Notes: generated by a model from the sequence alone, not told the origin. DNA of 64,000 bases from an uncultured Pelagibacteraceae bacterium (GCA_902535255.1 CACASQ010000001.1:248001-312000), one strand, 5' to 3'; counted from the stretch's first letter, positions 52,830 to 63,251 are shown. Program-made: numbers and translations.

Positions 52830-53745
52830 GCCAAAATTTTGGGATAAGAATATTGGTTTTTTTTCAATAATTTTGGCACCCTTAAGTTTGATAACTAGTT
52901 TTGTGGTTTTTTTGAAAAAAAATTTTAAGAAAAAAATTAAATTTAAAATACCAATAATATGCGTTGGTAATATTTATATTGGAGGGACCGGAAAGACACC
53001 TACTGCAATTTTGATAGCTAAAGAACTAAAAGCTAGGGGAAAAAAACCTGTAATTGTCAGAAAATATTATAAAAACCATAAAGATGAATATAATTTAATT
53101 AACCACAATCTAAAAAATATTATTTTTAAGAATGATAGAGTTGCCGCAATAGATGAGGCAATAAAAAAAGGTTTTGATATCGTAATATTAGATGACGGCT
53201 TCCAAGACCATAGAATAAATAAGAATATGAATATAATTTGCTTTAATAGCAATCAACTTATAGGCAATGGTTTAATTTTTCCTGCTGGTCCCTTAAGAGA
53301 AAACTTAAAATCACTTAGAAAAGCACAGATTGTAATCATAAATGGTAAAAAAAATAAAAACTTTGAAAATAAAATTAAATATATTAATAAAAATTTATTT
53401 ATTTTTTATTCAAGCTATAAACCGGAAAATAATATAAATAAAAGAAATAAAAATTTTTTTGCTTTGGCTGGAATAGGAAATCCAGGAAATTTCTTTGAAA
53501 TACTTCGTAAAAATAAGTTTGTACTTAAAAAAGAAATTTCATTTCCAGATCATTATCAATTTAGTAAATTCGAGCTTAAAAAAATAATTGATGAGGCAAA
53601 AGGTAAAAAATGTCAAGTTATAATGACAGAAAAAGACTTTTTTAGAATTAAAGATTACAAAATTAAAAAAATTAAACACCTAAAAGTAAATTTAAAAATT
53701 AAAAATAAAAAGAATTTTTTTGATATAATTTTAAAAAAAATATGA
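52816..53745 (+). CDS. lpxK: Tetraacyldisaccharide 4'-kinase
   Basis: ICVGNIYIGGTGKTPTAILIAKEL, ILDDGFQDHRI, FPAGPLRE. Confidence 0.93.
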   Translation: MKLYKPKFWDKNIGFFSIILAPLSLITSFVVFLKKNFKKKIKFKIPIICVGNIYIGGTGKTPTAILIAKELKARGKKPVIVRKYYKNHKDEYNLINHNLKNIIFKNDRVAAIDEAIKKGFDIVILDDGFQDHRINKNMNIICFNSNQLIGNGLIFPAGPLRENLKSLRKAQIVIINGKKNKNFENKIKYINKNLFIFYSSYKPENNINKRNKNFFALAGIGNPGNFFEILRKNKFVLKKEISFPDHYQFSKFELKKIIDEAKGKKCQVIMTEKDFFRIKDYKIKKIKHLKVNLKIKNKKNFFDIILKKI

Positions 53746-54596
53746 AATTAATCAGGTACTTCATTCAAGCTTTGTTTGTTTATTTTTTTTACTTTTTTGC
53801 AAAATTGATTGGAATAAAAATAAGTCGTAAAATTTTTTCTTGCCTTTTTTTTTACGTAGGAAGATTATTTAGATCAAAAAAGATTATAGTAAAAAATTTA
53901 CAATTTTTTAAAGAGAACATTTCAAATAACGATAAAGAGAACATTATTTCTAATATGTGGAAAAATTATGGGAAAACATTTATTGAGTACGCATTTCTGG
54001 ATAAATTAAGAAAAGATAATTCACATATTAAAATTTCAGGTGAAAATATTATTAAACAAATAATAGCGGACCCTAAACCAGTGATTTTTGTCTCGGGCCA
54101 CTTCGCTAACTTTGAATTAATGTCAATGGAAATAACTAAAAGAAATATTCAACTAGCAACTATTTATAGACCGCTTAACAACTATTTTTTAAATCCCTAT
54201 ATGGAATATTTAAGAAAAAAATACATTTGTAAAAATCAAATTAAGAAGGGCATAAATGGGGTGAGAGAAGCAATTAAGTTCTTAAATGATGGATGTAGTT
54301 TAGCTATGATGATCGACCAGAGGGTTAGTGAAGGGGAAAAAATTGATTTTTTTGGTAAATCTGCACTAACCTCAACATTAACAGCACAACTTGCGATTAA
54401 GTTTGATTTAAAAATTGTTCCAGTTTTTATTGAGCGAAAAAGTAATAATAGTTTTAGGATAGAATTTCAAAATCAAATTAAAGCTTCAGATTTTAAAAAT
54501 AAAATTGATTTAACCATTAAGCTTAATAAAATTTTGGAAGAAATGATTACGAGAAATCCAACTCAGTGGATTTGGACGCACAATAGGTGGAAATAA
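53742..54596 (+). CDS. Lipid A acyltransferase (LpxL/HtrB family)
   Basis: VSGHFANFELMSMEI, AMMIDQRVSEGEKIDFFGKSALTS, PTQWIWTHNRWK. Confidence 0.9.
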   Translation: MKLIRYFIQALFVYFFYFFAKLIGIKISRKIFSCLFFYVGRLFRSKKIIVKNLQFFKENISNNDKENIISNMWKNYGKTFIEYAFLDKLRKDNSHIKISGENIIKQIIADPKPVIFVSGHFANFELMSMEITKRNIQLATIYRPLNNYFLNPYMEYLRKKYICKNQIKKGINGVREAIKFLNDGCSLAMMIDQRVSEGEKIDFFGKSALTSTLTAQLAIKFDLKIVPVFIERKSNNSFRIEFQNQIKASDFKNKIDLTIKLNKILEEMITRNPTQWIWTHNRWK

Positions 54597-54603
54597 ATTT
54601 TAT

Positions 54604-54798
54604 TTATTTTTTATTTAAAACCAAACTTTTTTTAACCTCTTCTGGAGAAAAGTAAGCCTCTTGTAGATCTACATTCCAATAGTTTAAGTCTTTTAACATT
54701 ATCTCTTTTCCGGATATTGCACACAACACGTGGTCTCCTTCCTCAACTATTTCAAAAGAGTTGTGTTTAAAAATAAGTTTAGCTTTTTTTTTACCCAT
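54604..54798 (-). CDS. DUF2093 family small protein
   Basis: MGKKKAKLIFKHNSFEIVEEGDHVLCAISGKEIMLKDLNYWNVDLQEAYFSPEEVKKSL. Start moved to ATG 54798; the track extension to 54999 runs antisense into purD. Confidence 0.82.
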   Translation of the reverse strand: MGKKKAKLIFKHNSFEIVEEGDHVLCAISGKEIMLKDLNYWNVDLQEAYFSPEEVKKSLVLNKK

Positions 54799-54826
54799 CA
54801 ATAAATTATACAATATATAAATTAAG

Positions 54827-56092
54827 ATGAATATTGGATTAATAGGCAGCGGTGGTAGAGAACATGCAATATGCGAAAAATTATTAGAATCAAAATTAAC
54901 TAGTAAAATTATATGTTTTCCAGGAAATGCCGGAACAGCTAAAATTGCAAAAAACGTAGATATTGACATTCTTAATTTCAATCTATTGCTTAGGTACATA
55001 AATTTTTACAGAATCAATTTAGTTGTAGTGGGTCCCGAAGAACCTTTGGTAAAAGGATTAGTTGACTTTCTCATGAAAAATAAAATCAAGGTGTTTGGTC
55101 CGAATAAATTTGCTTCAAAATTAGAAGGTTCAAAAGGTTTTATGAAAAAATTATGTGAAGAAAATAATATACCAACAGCAAAATTTAAAATATGTCAAAA
55201 TAAAAAACATGTTTTTCAATTTTTAGAAAAATCTAATTTACCTTTAGTGGTAAAAGCAGATGGTTTAGCTGCAGGAAAAGGCGTAACAATTTGCAATTCC
55301 AAAAAAAAAGTTTTGCAAATTTCCGAAGAAATTTTCAAAGGTAAATTTAAATCATCTAAAAAAATTGTTTTAGAAGAGTTTTTAAAAGGTGAAGAAGCAA
55401 GTTATTTCTTAATTGTTGATGAAAAAGGTTTTAAATTTTTTGGCACTGCTCAAGATCATAAACGTGTTGGTGAAAAAGATATTGGCCCGAATACTGGTGG
55501 AATGGGAGCCTACTCACCCGCGCCAATTATTAATAAAAAAATTGAAAAAAAAATCATTAATAAAATTGTAAAACCTACTTTAAATGCTCTTAAAAAAAAG
55601 AACAATCCCTACAAGGGTATCCTTTATGTGGGGTTAATGATAAAACAAAACGAACCCTATCTTATTGAGTATAATGTTAGAATGGGTGATCCAGAATGCC
55701 AGGTTATCTTACCAAGACTAAAAACTGACCTAGTTAAAATTTTACTTAGCGTTATTAAAAATAATTTAAATAAAATTCAAATAAAATGGAAAAAAGAGAA
55801 GTGTATGACTATTGTTATTTGCTCAAAAGGCTATCCGGGAAACTATAAGAGAAATGTTTTAATTAAAAATCTTTCTTCAATAAGATTAGATAAAAAAAGC
55901 TTTGTTTATCACGCAGGAACTAAGATTGAAAATAATTTACTTTTATCTAATGGTGGGAGGGTTTTAAATTTTTCTTCATTAGGTAAAAGCTTTTTTGATG
56001 TTAGAAAAAAGATTTTAAAATTAATTGATAAATTAAATTGGAAAAGAGGTTTTTTCAGGAAAGATATAGGTTGGAGGATTATTTCTAAATGA
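54827..56092 (+). CDS. purD: Phosphoribosylamine--glycine ligase
   Basis: IGSGGREHAICEKL, VVGPEEPLVKGLVDF, VVKADGLAAGKGVTIC, GPNTGGMGAYSPAP. Confidence 0.96.
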   Translation: MNIGLIGSGGREHAICEKLLESKLTSKIICFPGNAGTAKIAKNVDIDILNFNLLLRYINFYRINLVVVGPEEPLVKGLVDFLMKNKIKVFGPNKFASKLEGSKGFMKKLCEENNIPTAKFKICQNKKHVFQFLEKSNLPLVVKADGLAAGKGVTICNSKKKVLQISEEIFKGKFKSSKKIVLEEFLKGEEASYFLIVDEKGFKFFGTAQDHKRVGEKDIGPNTGGMGAYSPAPIINKKIEKKIINKIVKPTLNALKKKNNPYKGILYVGLMIKQNEPYLIEYNVRMGDPECQVILPRLKTDLVKILLSVIKNNLNKIQIKWKKEKCMTIVICSKGYPGNYKRNVLIKNLSSIRLDKKSFVYHAGTKIENNLLLSNGGRVLNFSSLGKSFFDVRKKILKLIDKLNWKRGFFRKDIGWRIISK

Positions 56093-56649
56093 GAGTAATT
56101 AGTGGAAAATTCAAAGGTTATAAAATTGAGTTTACAAAAAACTCTCTCACTAGACCCCTTAAAGATTCAGTAAAAGAAAGTATTTTTAATGTTCTGGCTC
56201 ATTCTAATTTATTTAAAGTAAGAGTAGAAAAATCTAAGATACTTGATTTGTACTCTGGGATAGGATCGTTTGGTATCGAAGCAATATCGAGAGGTGCAAA
56301 AAAAGTTATGTTTATCGAACAAGATAACCACAATGCAAAAATTCTAAAGAATAATTTAATGAGGATTTCTCAGATTGATCAGGTTAACGTAATTAATGAT
56401 AAAATAGAAAATACTCTAAAAAAAAAGTTTGAGGATAAATTTGATATTTTTTTTTTTGATCCGCCTTTTTCAGACTTCAACTTCTTAGAAAATCTTAAAA
56501 CTTTAAGAAATATAAAAATTTTTAAGAAAGATCACATTATAATTATTCATAGAGAAAAAAATGTTAGTGATAATTTTCAAAATATATTAGACATTACGAT
56601 GACAAGAAATTACGGTCGATCTAAAATTATTTTTGGAAAATTTAATTAA
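56089..56649 (+). CDS. rsmD: 16S rRNA (guanine(966)-N2)-methyltransferase
   Basis: MRVISGKFKGYKIEF, TRPLKDSVKESIFNVL, ILDLYSGIGSFGIEAISRGA, FFDPPF. Confidence 0.94.
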   Translation: MRVISGKFKGYKIEFTKNSLTRPLKDSVKESIFNVLAHSNLFKVRVEKSKILDLYSGIGSFGIEAISRGAKKVMFIEQDNHNAKILKNNLMRISQIDQVNVINDKIENTLKKKFEDKFDIFFFDPPFSDFNFLENLKTLRNIKIFKKDHIIIIHREKNVSDNFQNILDITMTRNYGRSKIIFGKFN

Positions 56650-57862
56650 GTATTTTTTTAGTAAACTTTTTTACTTGTTCAACAGCTGGTTGATCAAAGG
56701 GATTAATGCCTGATAGTTTAGCAATCATCACTGTTTCTAAAATAAAATATGAGAATAATTCACCTAGTACACTTTCATTCGTATTAAAAACTTTAAATTC
56801 TCTAAATGGAATTTTATTTTTTTTAAGTGATTGTATTAAGGCATCTTTTTGAGAATTTTTTATTTTCTCAAGACTTTTTTTATGTAAAAATTTCAAATCA
56901 TTTGAAATTTTTTTTGCGTTTATGGTTTCAGAGGTTTTATAATTTTTAAGAGAGAAAATATAAAAAATTTTATCTTTTGGTCCATCCAAATACAATTGTA
57001 AAAGGCTATGATGGTCTTTAGGAACGCTAGAAATTATTGGAAGAAATCCCATACCTTTTTTTCCTAAACTTTCAGCAATTAATTGTTGACCCCAAAAAAG
57101 AAATTTTTCAAGACTAGGAGCATAATTTAAGAATATAATATTTGTGTATTTTTTTTTTAATAAAATATCCGATAATAAAACCACATTTTTGTTTAAGATT
57201 TTTTTAAAATCCTTTTTTTCTAAATATTTCTTAGTATTTTTTCTAAATAAATTTATATTTAAACCCATCAGATATGCCGGCACCATACCCACCTCGGATA
57301 AAACTGAGTACCTTCCGCCTATAGAATTCCGATGTTGAATATAAAATAAATTAAATTCCTTTGATAAATTGTATAAAATATTATTTCTTTTTTCGGATAT
57401 GATAATAATATTTTTTTCATTTCTTTTTAAAATATTAAGTGAAAGTAAATTTGAAATTGTTTCAATCGTATTACCTGATTTAGAAATAACTAAAAAAAGC
57501 GTATCTTTTAATTTTACCTTTTTTCTAAATTTAAAAATTTTTTTTTCATCAATATTATTAAAAAAATAAACTTTTTTTTTAATTTTTTCATTTAAATATT
57601 GATAAATTGCTTCAGCACCTAAAATAGACCCTCCCATTCCAATCAAAACTATGTTTTGATATTTTTTAAATTTACGAAGCTCATTAATTTTAAAATTTAA
57701 ATCAATTTTGTTATTTAGAATATGTAATGTGTTATTTTCATTTTTTAAACTTTTTAAAATATTTTTATTCAAACTTTCTACCAAAGAATTTTTTTTTAGA
57801 TTTTTTTTCAGAAAATATTTCTGTTGAAAATTAGTTATTAAATTAAAATTCTTTGTATTCAC
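56642..57862 (-). CDS. pgi: Glucose-6-phosphate isomerase
   Basis: IVLIGMGGSILGAEAIYQYL, LVISKSGNTIETISN, GGRYSVLSEVGMVPAYLMG. Confidence 0.93.
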   Translation of the reverse strand: MNTKNFNLITNFQQKYFLKKNLKKNSLVESLNKNILKSLKNENNTLHILNNKIDLNFKINELRKFKKYQNIVLIGMGGSILGAEAIYQYLNEKIKKKVYFFNNIDEKKIFKFRKKVKLKDTLFLVISKSGNTIETISNLLSLNILKRNEKNIIIISEKRNNILYNLSKEFNLFYIQHRNSIGGRYSVLSEVGMVPAYLMGLNINLFRKNTKKYLEKKDFKKILNKNVVLLSDILLKKKYTNIIFLNYAPSLEKFLFWGQQLIAESLGKKGMGFLPIISSVPKDHHSLLQLYLDGPKDKIFYIFSLKNYKTSETINAKKISNDLKFLHKKSLEKIKNSQKDALIQSLKKNKIPFREFKVFNTNESVLGELFSYFILETVMIAKLSGINPFDQPAVEQVKKFTKKILN

Positions 57863-58170
57863 TTTCTAATTCTATCTAATATTGAGTCTTCGACTGATGA
57901 TGATTTGTTGGTATTTCCTGTTTTGCTTTTATTTGGTGCCTTAAGTATTTTTTTTATATCATCTCGATCATCCTTTTTTTCAGTATCTGTAGTTCCAGGT
58001 TTTGGCAATTTGTCATAATCTGGAGGCAAAACTAAAGGTTCTTTTTTTTTAACTAAAAACTCGTCTGTGGTAGTCGTTTTCTCATTTCTTAAAACTTTCC
58101 CTGCATCTTGAAAACCGCCACATGAGTTTAAAAGTACTAAAAAAACAAATATTTGAGTAATTTTTTTCAT
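57859..58170 (-). CDS. DUF3035-like lipoprotein
   Basis: Lipobox VLLNSCGG; KKKEPLVLPPDYDKLPKPG typical of DUF3035; adjacent to lspA. Confidence 0.75.
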   Translation of the reverse strand: MKKITQIFVFLVLLNSCGGFQDAGKVLRNEKTTTTDEFLVKKKEPLVLPPDYDKLPKPGTTDTEKKDDRDDIKKILKAPNKSKTGNTNKSSSVEDSILDRIRK

Positions 58171-58665
58171 TTAATTATTTTTTATAAAAAAACCCTTCAT
58201 AATAAAAGCAATTATACCTGATGTTATAAATATATCTGCAATATTGAAAGTAAACCAATGAAAGTTTCCATGATGTAAGTCTATAAAATCAGGAACAGCC
58301 TTATAAAGCAATCTGTCATAGAAATTACCTAATGCCCCTCCAATAATTATTGAAAAGGTAAATTTTTCATATTTATCTGATTTTAGAAAATAATATCCTA
58401 ATAAGATAATTACAGCAAAAATTAAAAATGAGATAAGATTATAAATTAACAAAGAGCTTGAACTCAAAATGCCGAATCCTATTCCCGTATTCCAAATCAA
58501 ATCAAAATTTAGAAAATCGTTAAAATAAAATGATTGATTGCTGAAATTTTTTATAATTTTAATTTTAGAGTACCTATCTAAACTAAAAATTAAAAGTATA
58601 ATTATGAGAAAATAAAAATTTTCTTTTTTAATTAGGTTATTTTTTATTTCTTTAAAATAAATCAA
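58171..58665 (-). CDS. lspA: Lipoprotein signal peptidase
   Basis: LDRYSKIKIIKN, WNTGIGFGILSS, IIGGALGNFYDRL, FNIADIFITSGIIAF. Confidence 0.94.
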   Translation of the reverse strand: MIYFKEIKNNLIKKENFYFLIIILLIFSLDRYSKIKIIKNFSNQSFYFNDFLNFDLIWNTGIGFGILSSSSLLIYNLISFLIFAVIILLGYYFLKSDKYEKFTFSIIIGGALGNFYDRLLYKAVPDFIDLHHGNFHWFTFNIADIFITSGIIAFIMKGFFIKNN

Positions 58666-58675
58666 TATTGACTTT

Positions 58676-61405
58676 CTATTTTATTGGACAACTCTCTCTT
58701 TGGCATTTTTTCTCTAAAATTTTCCAACATCTTTCGCATTTTTGTCCTTTGGCCTTTTTCACTTCAATCCTAACTTCATCATTATTTGACAGTTCTTTTT
58801 CAGCTTTTGAAACAATAAAGTAATCTTCTAAATCTAATTTATCGAGAAGTTCAAATTTATCTTTTTTCAAGATTAGTTTAATTTCTGCCTCTAAACTCGA
58901 TCCGATTTCTTTATTGGCCCTTTTCTCCTCAATTGCAATATTTGCGTCTTGTTTAATTTCAAAAAGATCCGACCATTTTTTATTTAATTTTTCATTCTTC
59001 CAGCTTGATGGAATTTTTACAAAATTATTTTCGTGAATGCTTTCTGAATTATCTTTATTTACTAAACTATAGATTTCCTCTGTAGTAAAAACTAAAATTG
59101 GAGCAAACCACTTTAATAAACTTTCTAAAATTATGTTTAAAACAACTACGCAATTTTTTCTCTTTTTTGAATTTATACTATCGCAGTAAAGAACATCTTT
59201 TCTTATATCAAAATAAAAAGAAGAAAGATCCAGCGTGCAAAAATTCAGTAGTTCTTTATATAGTTTATGAAAACTATAATTTTTCAAATTTTCGCCAACA
59301 GATTTATTTAATAGAAATAATTTATGTAAGATAAATTGCTCTAATTCATCTAATTCATTCAGTTTTATTTTTTCAAAGTTTTGTTTTTCAAAATTATCTT
59401 TTAAATTTCCAAGCATGAATCTAAAAGTATTTCTAATTTTTCTATAAGATTCTGCATGCTGAATTAAAATATTTTTATCTATTCTTAAATCTTCGGCATA
59501 ATCTGATGCAGAAGCCCAAACTCTAAGGATGTCTGCCCCATAGTTTTTCAATATGTCATCTGGGGAGATAACGTTACCCATCGATTTAGACATTTTCATA
59601 CCTCTGCCGTCCACAACGAAACCATGAGAAAGAATGCTTTTGAATGGTGCTTTGCCTCTAGTTCCACAAGACTCTAATAAAGAGGAGTGAAACCATCCTC
59701 TGTGTTGATCAGATCCTTCTAAATACATGTCAGCAGGCCATTTCAAATCTTTTCTTTTTTCCAAAACAAAACTATGTGTTGAACCGCTGTCGAACCATAC
59801 TTCAACAATATCGTTGAGTTTTTCATAATCATTAGCATCATAATCATCACCTAAAAAAAATTTTGCATCGTCTGTAAACCAACAGTCAGATCCCTGCTTT
59901 TCATAAATTGAAGCAATTCTATCTATGATCTTTTGATCTCTTAGTGGTTCTTTTGTTTTTTTATTAATAAAAATCGGCAAAGGCACTCCCCAAACTCGTT
60001 GTCTTGAAACACACCAATCTGGTCTTCCTTCAATCATTGATAAAAGTCTTTCCTTGCCTTTGTTTGGATAGAAGATGGTTTCATTTATTGCTTTAACAGC
60101 TTTATTTCTCAAATTGTTTTTTTGCATAGAGATAAACCATTGAGGTGTAGCTCTGTAAATTAATGGAGCCTTAGATCTCCAAGAATGAGGGTAGCTATGA
60201 TTAAGTTTATCATTTTTAAGTAATTGTTTTTGTTCTTTTAGTTTATCTATAACAATCAGGTCAGCTTTAAATACATGAGTATTAGTAAAATAAGGTACCT
60301 CATTAGTGTAAACACCTGAGTTATCAACTGTATAAAGTGATGGTATATTATTTTTCAAACACAAATTAAAGTCGTCTGGACCGTGACTCGGGGCACAATG
60401 AACAATCCCTGTTCCCTGTTCTAAATTTACAAACTGAGCATCCAACATTGGAACATTATAGTCAAAATTCATTTTTACAAATGGATGACTACATAACGTT
60501 CCTTTAAATTCAGAGCCTTTAAAAGTCTTAAGCTCCTTATAATTTTTAATCTCACAATCTTTAATTATTGTTTCAATTAAATTTTTGGCAACTATAATTT
60601 TCTTATCTTTAAAGTGTTCAAGGTGTTCAATTTCCAAAACTGCGTATTCAATATTACTATTAAAAGCTAATGCTTTATTAGCAGGTATAGTCCATGGTGT
60701 TGTAGTCCAAATTATAATACTTGAGTTTTTAAGAAAGTCTTTGTTAGTCTCCTTTACTTTAAATGCAACATAAATTGTATTTGAAGTATGATCTAAGTAT
60801 TCTACTTCTGCATCAGCTAAAGCAGTTTTTTCAACAGTAGACCAAAGAACTGGTTTAAATCCTTGATATAAACTTCCGTCTAATAGGAATTTTCCTAATT
60901 CTCTTACGATTTGGGCCTCTGCCTCGTAACTCATTGTAGAATAATAATTTTCAAAATCTCCAACTACTCCTAATCGCTTAAACTCTTTAATATGAACTTC
61001 AATCCAATTTTTTGCAAAATCTCTGCATTCTTGCCTAAAGTCTTTAATAGGCACTTCATCTTTATTTTTTTTCTTTTTTTTGTATTGTTCTTCTATTTTC
61101 CATTCTATTGGGAGCCCATGACAATCCCAGCCAGGAACATATACAGAGTCTTTACCATTCATCTGGTGAAAACGAGTAATCATATCTTTCAAAATTTTAT
61201 TCAACGCGGTACCCATATGAATATGTCCATTCGCATAAGGCGGGCCATCGTGAAGAACAAATTTTTCTTTTCCCTTCGATTTTTTTCTAAGCTTTTCAAA
61301 GATTTTATTTTCTTCCCATTTCTTTAAAATCTCAGGCTCTTTCAGCGGTAAACTAGCTTTCATCGAAAAAGCTGTCTTAGGAAGTTGTAAAGAGTCTTTG
61401 GACAT
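58676..61405 (-). CDS. ileS: Isoleucyl-tRNA synthetase
   Basis: HDGPPYANGHIHMGTALNKILKDMI, WDCHGLPIEWKIE, GRGMKMSKSMGNVISPDDIL, C-terminal KCERCW zinc motif. Confidence 0.98.
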   Translation of the reverse strand: MSKDSLQLPKTAFSMKASLPLKEPEILKKWEENKIFEKLRKKSKGKEKFVLHDGPPYANGHIHMGTALNKILKDMITRFHQMNGKDSVYVPGWDCHGLPIEWKIEEQYKKKKKNKDEVPIKDFRQECRDFAKNWIEVHIKEFKRLGVVGDFENYYSTMSYEAEAQIVRELGKFLLDGSLYQGFKPVLWSTVEKTALADAEVEYLDHTSNTIYVAFKVKETNKDFLKNSSIIIWTTTPWTIPANKALAFNSNIEYAVLEIEHLEHFKDKKIIVAKNLIETIIKDCEIKNYKELKTFKGSEFKGTLCSHPFVKMNFDYNVPMLDAQFVNLEQGTGIVHCAPSHGPDDFNLCLKNNIPSLYTVDNSGVYTNEVPYFTNTHVFKADLIVIDKLKEQKQLLKNDKLNHSYPHSWRSKAPLIYRATPQWFISMQKNNLRNKAVKAINETIFYPNKGKERLLSMIEGRPDWCVSRQRVWGVPLPIFINKKTKEPLRDQKIIDRIASIYEKQGSDCWFTDDAKFFLGDDYDANDYEKLNDIVEVWFDSGSTHSFVLEKRKDLKWPADMYLEGSDQHRGWFHSSLLESCGTRGKAPFKSILSHGFVVDGRGMKMSKSMGNVISPDDILKNYGADILRVWASASDYAEDLRIDKNILIQHAESYRKIRNTFRFMLGNLKDNFEKQNFEKIKLNELDELEQFILHKLFLLNKSVGENLKNYSFHKLYKELLNFCTLDLSSFYFDIRKDVLYCDSINSKKRKNCVVVLNIILESLLKWFAPILVFTTEEIYSLVNKDNSESIHENNFVKIPSSWKNEKLNKKWSDLFEIKQDANIAIEEKRANKEIGSSLEAEIKLILKKDKFELLDKLDLEDYFIVSKAEKELSNNDEVRIEVKKAKGQKCERCWKILEKKCQRESCPIK

Positions 61406-62313
61406 TATTTTTTCGCCTGTCTTATATCAAGTTTGATTTGTTTTTTTAAATGTTTCAAATTCTTAAATTTTTTTTCTGGTCTTATAAATTTTTTAAAATT
61501 AATACTAATTACTTTATTATATAAGTTTTTATTAATTCCAAAGATATTTGTTTCCAATAACAATTTTTGTCCATTAAATGTTGGTCTATAACCTATATTT
61601 GTAATGCCGTTTCTATATAAATTCTTTATTTTAACTTTAACAGCGTAGACCCCAAGCTTAGGAACAACATAATCACTCAATTTTAAATTACATGTTGGAA
61701 AACCAATTTTACGTCCTCTTTTATCTCCCCTGATTACTTTGCCATTAATACTCCAATTTCGATTTAATAATTTATTTACTTCGTCTATTTTGCCTAATCT
61801 TATTTTCTGTCTTAAAAATGTAGATGAAATTATTTTATTTCCTTTTTTAAAAGGTTTTGTAACAATATTTTTAAAATTATATTTTTTTTCAAATTTTTTA
61901 AGTGTTTTTATATTTCCTTGTCGTTTAAAACCAAACTTGAAATTTTTACTCACATACAAAAATTTACATTTGGTTTTTTTGAAAATTATTTTTTTTATGA
62001 ACTCTTCCGCTGATTGAGACGAAAAATTTTTATTAAATTTAACAATAATTAAGAAATCTAATTTAAGTTTTTTTAATAGGTTTTTTTTCTGTTCTAAAGA
62101 ATTTATTCTATGATTTTTAATTTTGTTATTAAAAAACATAACGGGCACGGGCTCAAAAGTCATAACTCCAAAAGGTATCTTATTTTTTTGGGCTTTCTGT
62201 TTTGCCTCTTTTATAACTTTTTGATGACCTAAATGTAGTCCATCAAAATTGCCTATAGCTATCACGCCATTATAATGTTTTTTATTTAAATTTGGATTGT
62301 TGTAAATTTTCAT
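61405..62313 (-). CDS. ribF: Bifunctional riboflavin kinase/FAD synthetase
   Basis: IAIGNFDGLHLGHQKVI, VSKNFKFGFKRQGN, GDKRGRKIGFPTCNL, GVYAVKVKI. Confidence 0.95.
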   Translation of the reverse strand: MKIYNNPNLNKKHYNGVIAIGNFDGLHLGHQKVIKEAKQKAQKNKIPFGVMTFEPVPVMFFNNKIKNHRINSLEQKKNLLKKLKLDFLIIVKFNKNFSSQSAEEFIKKIIFKKTKCKFLYVSKNFKFGFKRQGNIKTLKKFEKKYNFKNIVTKPFKKGNKIISSTFLRQKIRLGKIDEVNKLLNRNWSINGKVIRGDKRGRKIGFPTCNLKLSDYVVPKLGVYAVKVKIKNLYRNGITNIGYRPTFNGQKLLLETNIFGINKNLYNKVISINFKKFIRPEKKFKNLKHLKKQIKLDIRQAKK

Positions 62314-62314
62314 T

Positions 62315-63121
62315 TTACCATTTTAACTCTTTTTGAAAAAAATTTGCTTTTACATTGTATTTTTCTAAAAGTTTATTTAGTTCGGAAAAATTATTGAATT
62401 CTTTTCTATGGACGCCTTCAGTTATAAAAATACAATCTATTTTTAAATTATTTGCTCCTTTAATATCTGTTCTTAAATTGTCGCCTATAGCTAAAACTTT
62501 TTCATTGGAGCTAAAACACATATTATAAACCTCTTTATGTGGTTTGCCAAAATATATAACTTCACCTCCAAGGTCCTCAAAAACCTTCGCTACTGAACCT
62601 GCACATAATTCCTCAACGTTTCCCCTGTGAACTATTAAATCTGGATTAGTACAAATTAATTTTTTTGAAATATGCTTCAATAAAAATTTTTTATAATAAT
62701 TCAAATCATTATCATAATCATCGAACAATCCTGTACATAAAATAAAATCACAACTTTGAAGATCAGTTCTATTATCTTTTTCTTTTTCAAATACTGAAAT
62801 ATCTCTAGCTGGCCCAAGGTGGTAAAATGTCTTTCCAAATTTTTTTTGGTTTATAGCGTGCATCGCTGCTTCACCTGAGGTCATGACATTTTCTAGATAT
62901 TTTTTGTCCATTTTCATTTTAAGTAAAAAATTAGTTACTTTCGAACTAGGCCTAGGTGCATTAGATAAAAATACAATTTTTTTCGAATTTTTTTTCAGTT
63001 TGTCTACTGCCTCTATAGCTTTAGGATTAAGAGAAACTCCATTATGCATTACCCCCCATAAGTCTATAATAAAAGTATCGTAGGTTTCGAATATATCTGC
63101 TAGGTGATTTAGTTCTTTCAA
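62315..63121 (-). CDS. HAD-superfamily hydrolase, class IIA (TIGR01459-like)
   Basis: FIIDLWGVMHNG, VFLSNAPRPSSKVTNFL, YFGKPHKEVYNM, LAIGDNLRTDIKGANN. Confidence 0.9.
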   Translation of the reverse strand: MKELNHLADIFETYDTFIIDLWGVMHNGVSLNPKAIEAVDKLKKNSKKIVFLSNAPRPSSKVTNFLLKMKMDKKYLENVMTSGEAAMHAINQKKFGKTFYHLGPARDISVFEKEKDNRTDLQSCDFILCTGLFDDYDNDLNYYKKFLLKHISKKLICTNPDLIVHRGNVEELCAGSVAKVFEDLGGEVIYFGKPHKEVYNMCFSSNEKVLAIGDNLRTDIKGANNLKIDCIFITEGVHRKEFNNFSELNKLLEKYNVKANFFQKELKW

Positions 63122-63189
63122 TTTACTATTTCTCTCCTTTTAATGCTTATTAATATAGTATTTAATGGTTTTTTTAATGATTTTTGCCT

Positions 63190-63217
63190 CTTGAAATATG
63201 GTTAAAACATACCATAT
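63190..63217 (+). promoter_or_regulatory. Putative sigma-32 (RpoH) heat-shock promoter of groESL
   Basis: CTTGAAA (63190-63196), 13-bp spacer, TACCATAT (63210-63217), compared with the RpoH consensus CTTGAAA-N(11-16)-CCCCATNT; 34 bp upstream of the groES ATG. Confidence 0.72.
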
Positions 63218-63251
63218 CAACACTAAGTAAAAATTTATAGGAGAAAAATAT

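Noticed and set aside
60992-61327. 111-aa plus-strand ORF opposite ileS
   Set aside because: Antisense to the ileS HIGH region; Phe-rich translation is a composition artefact.
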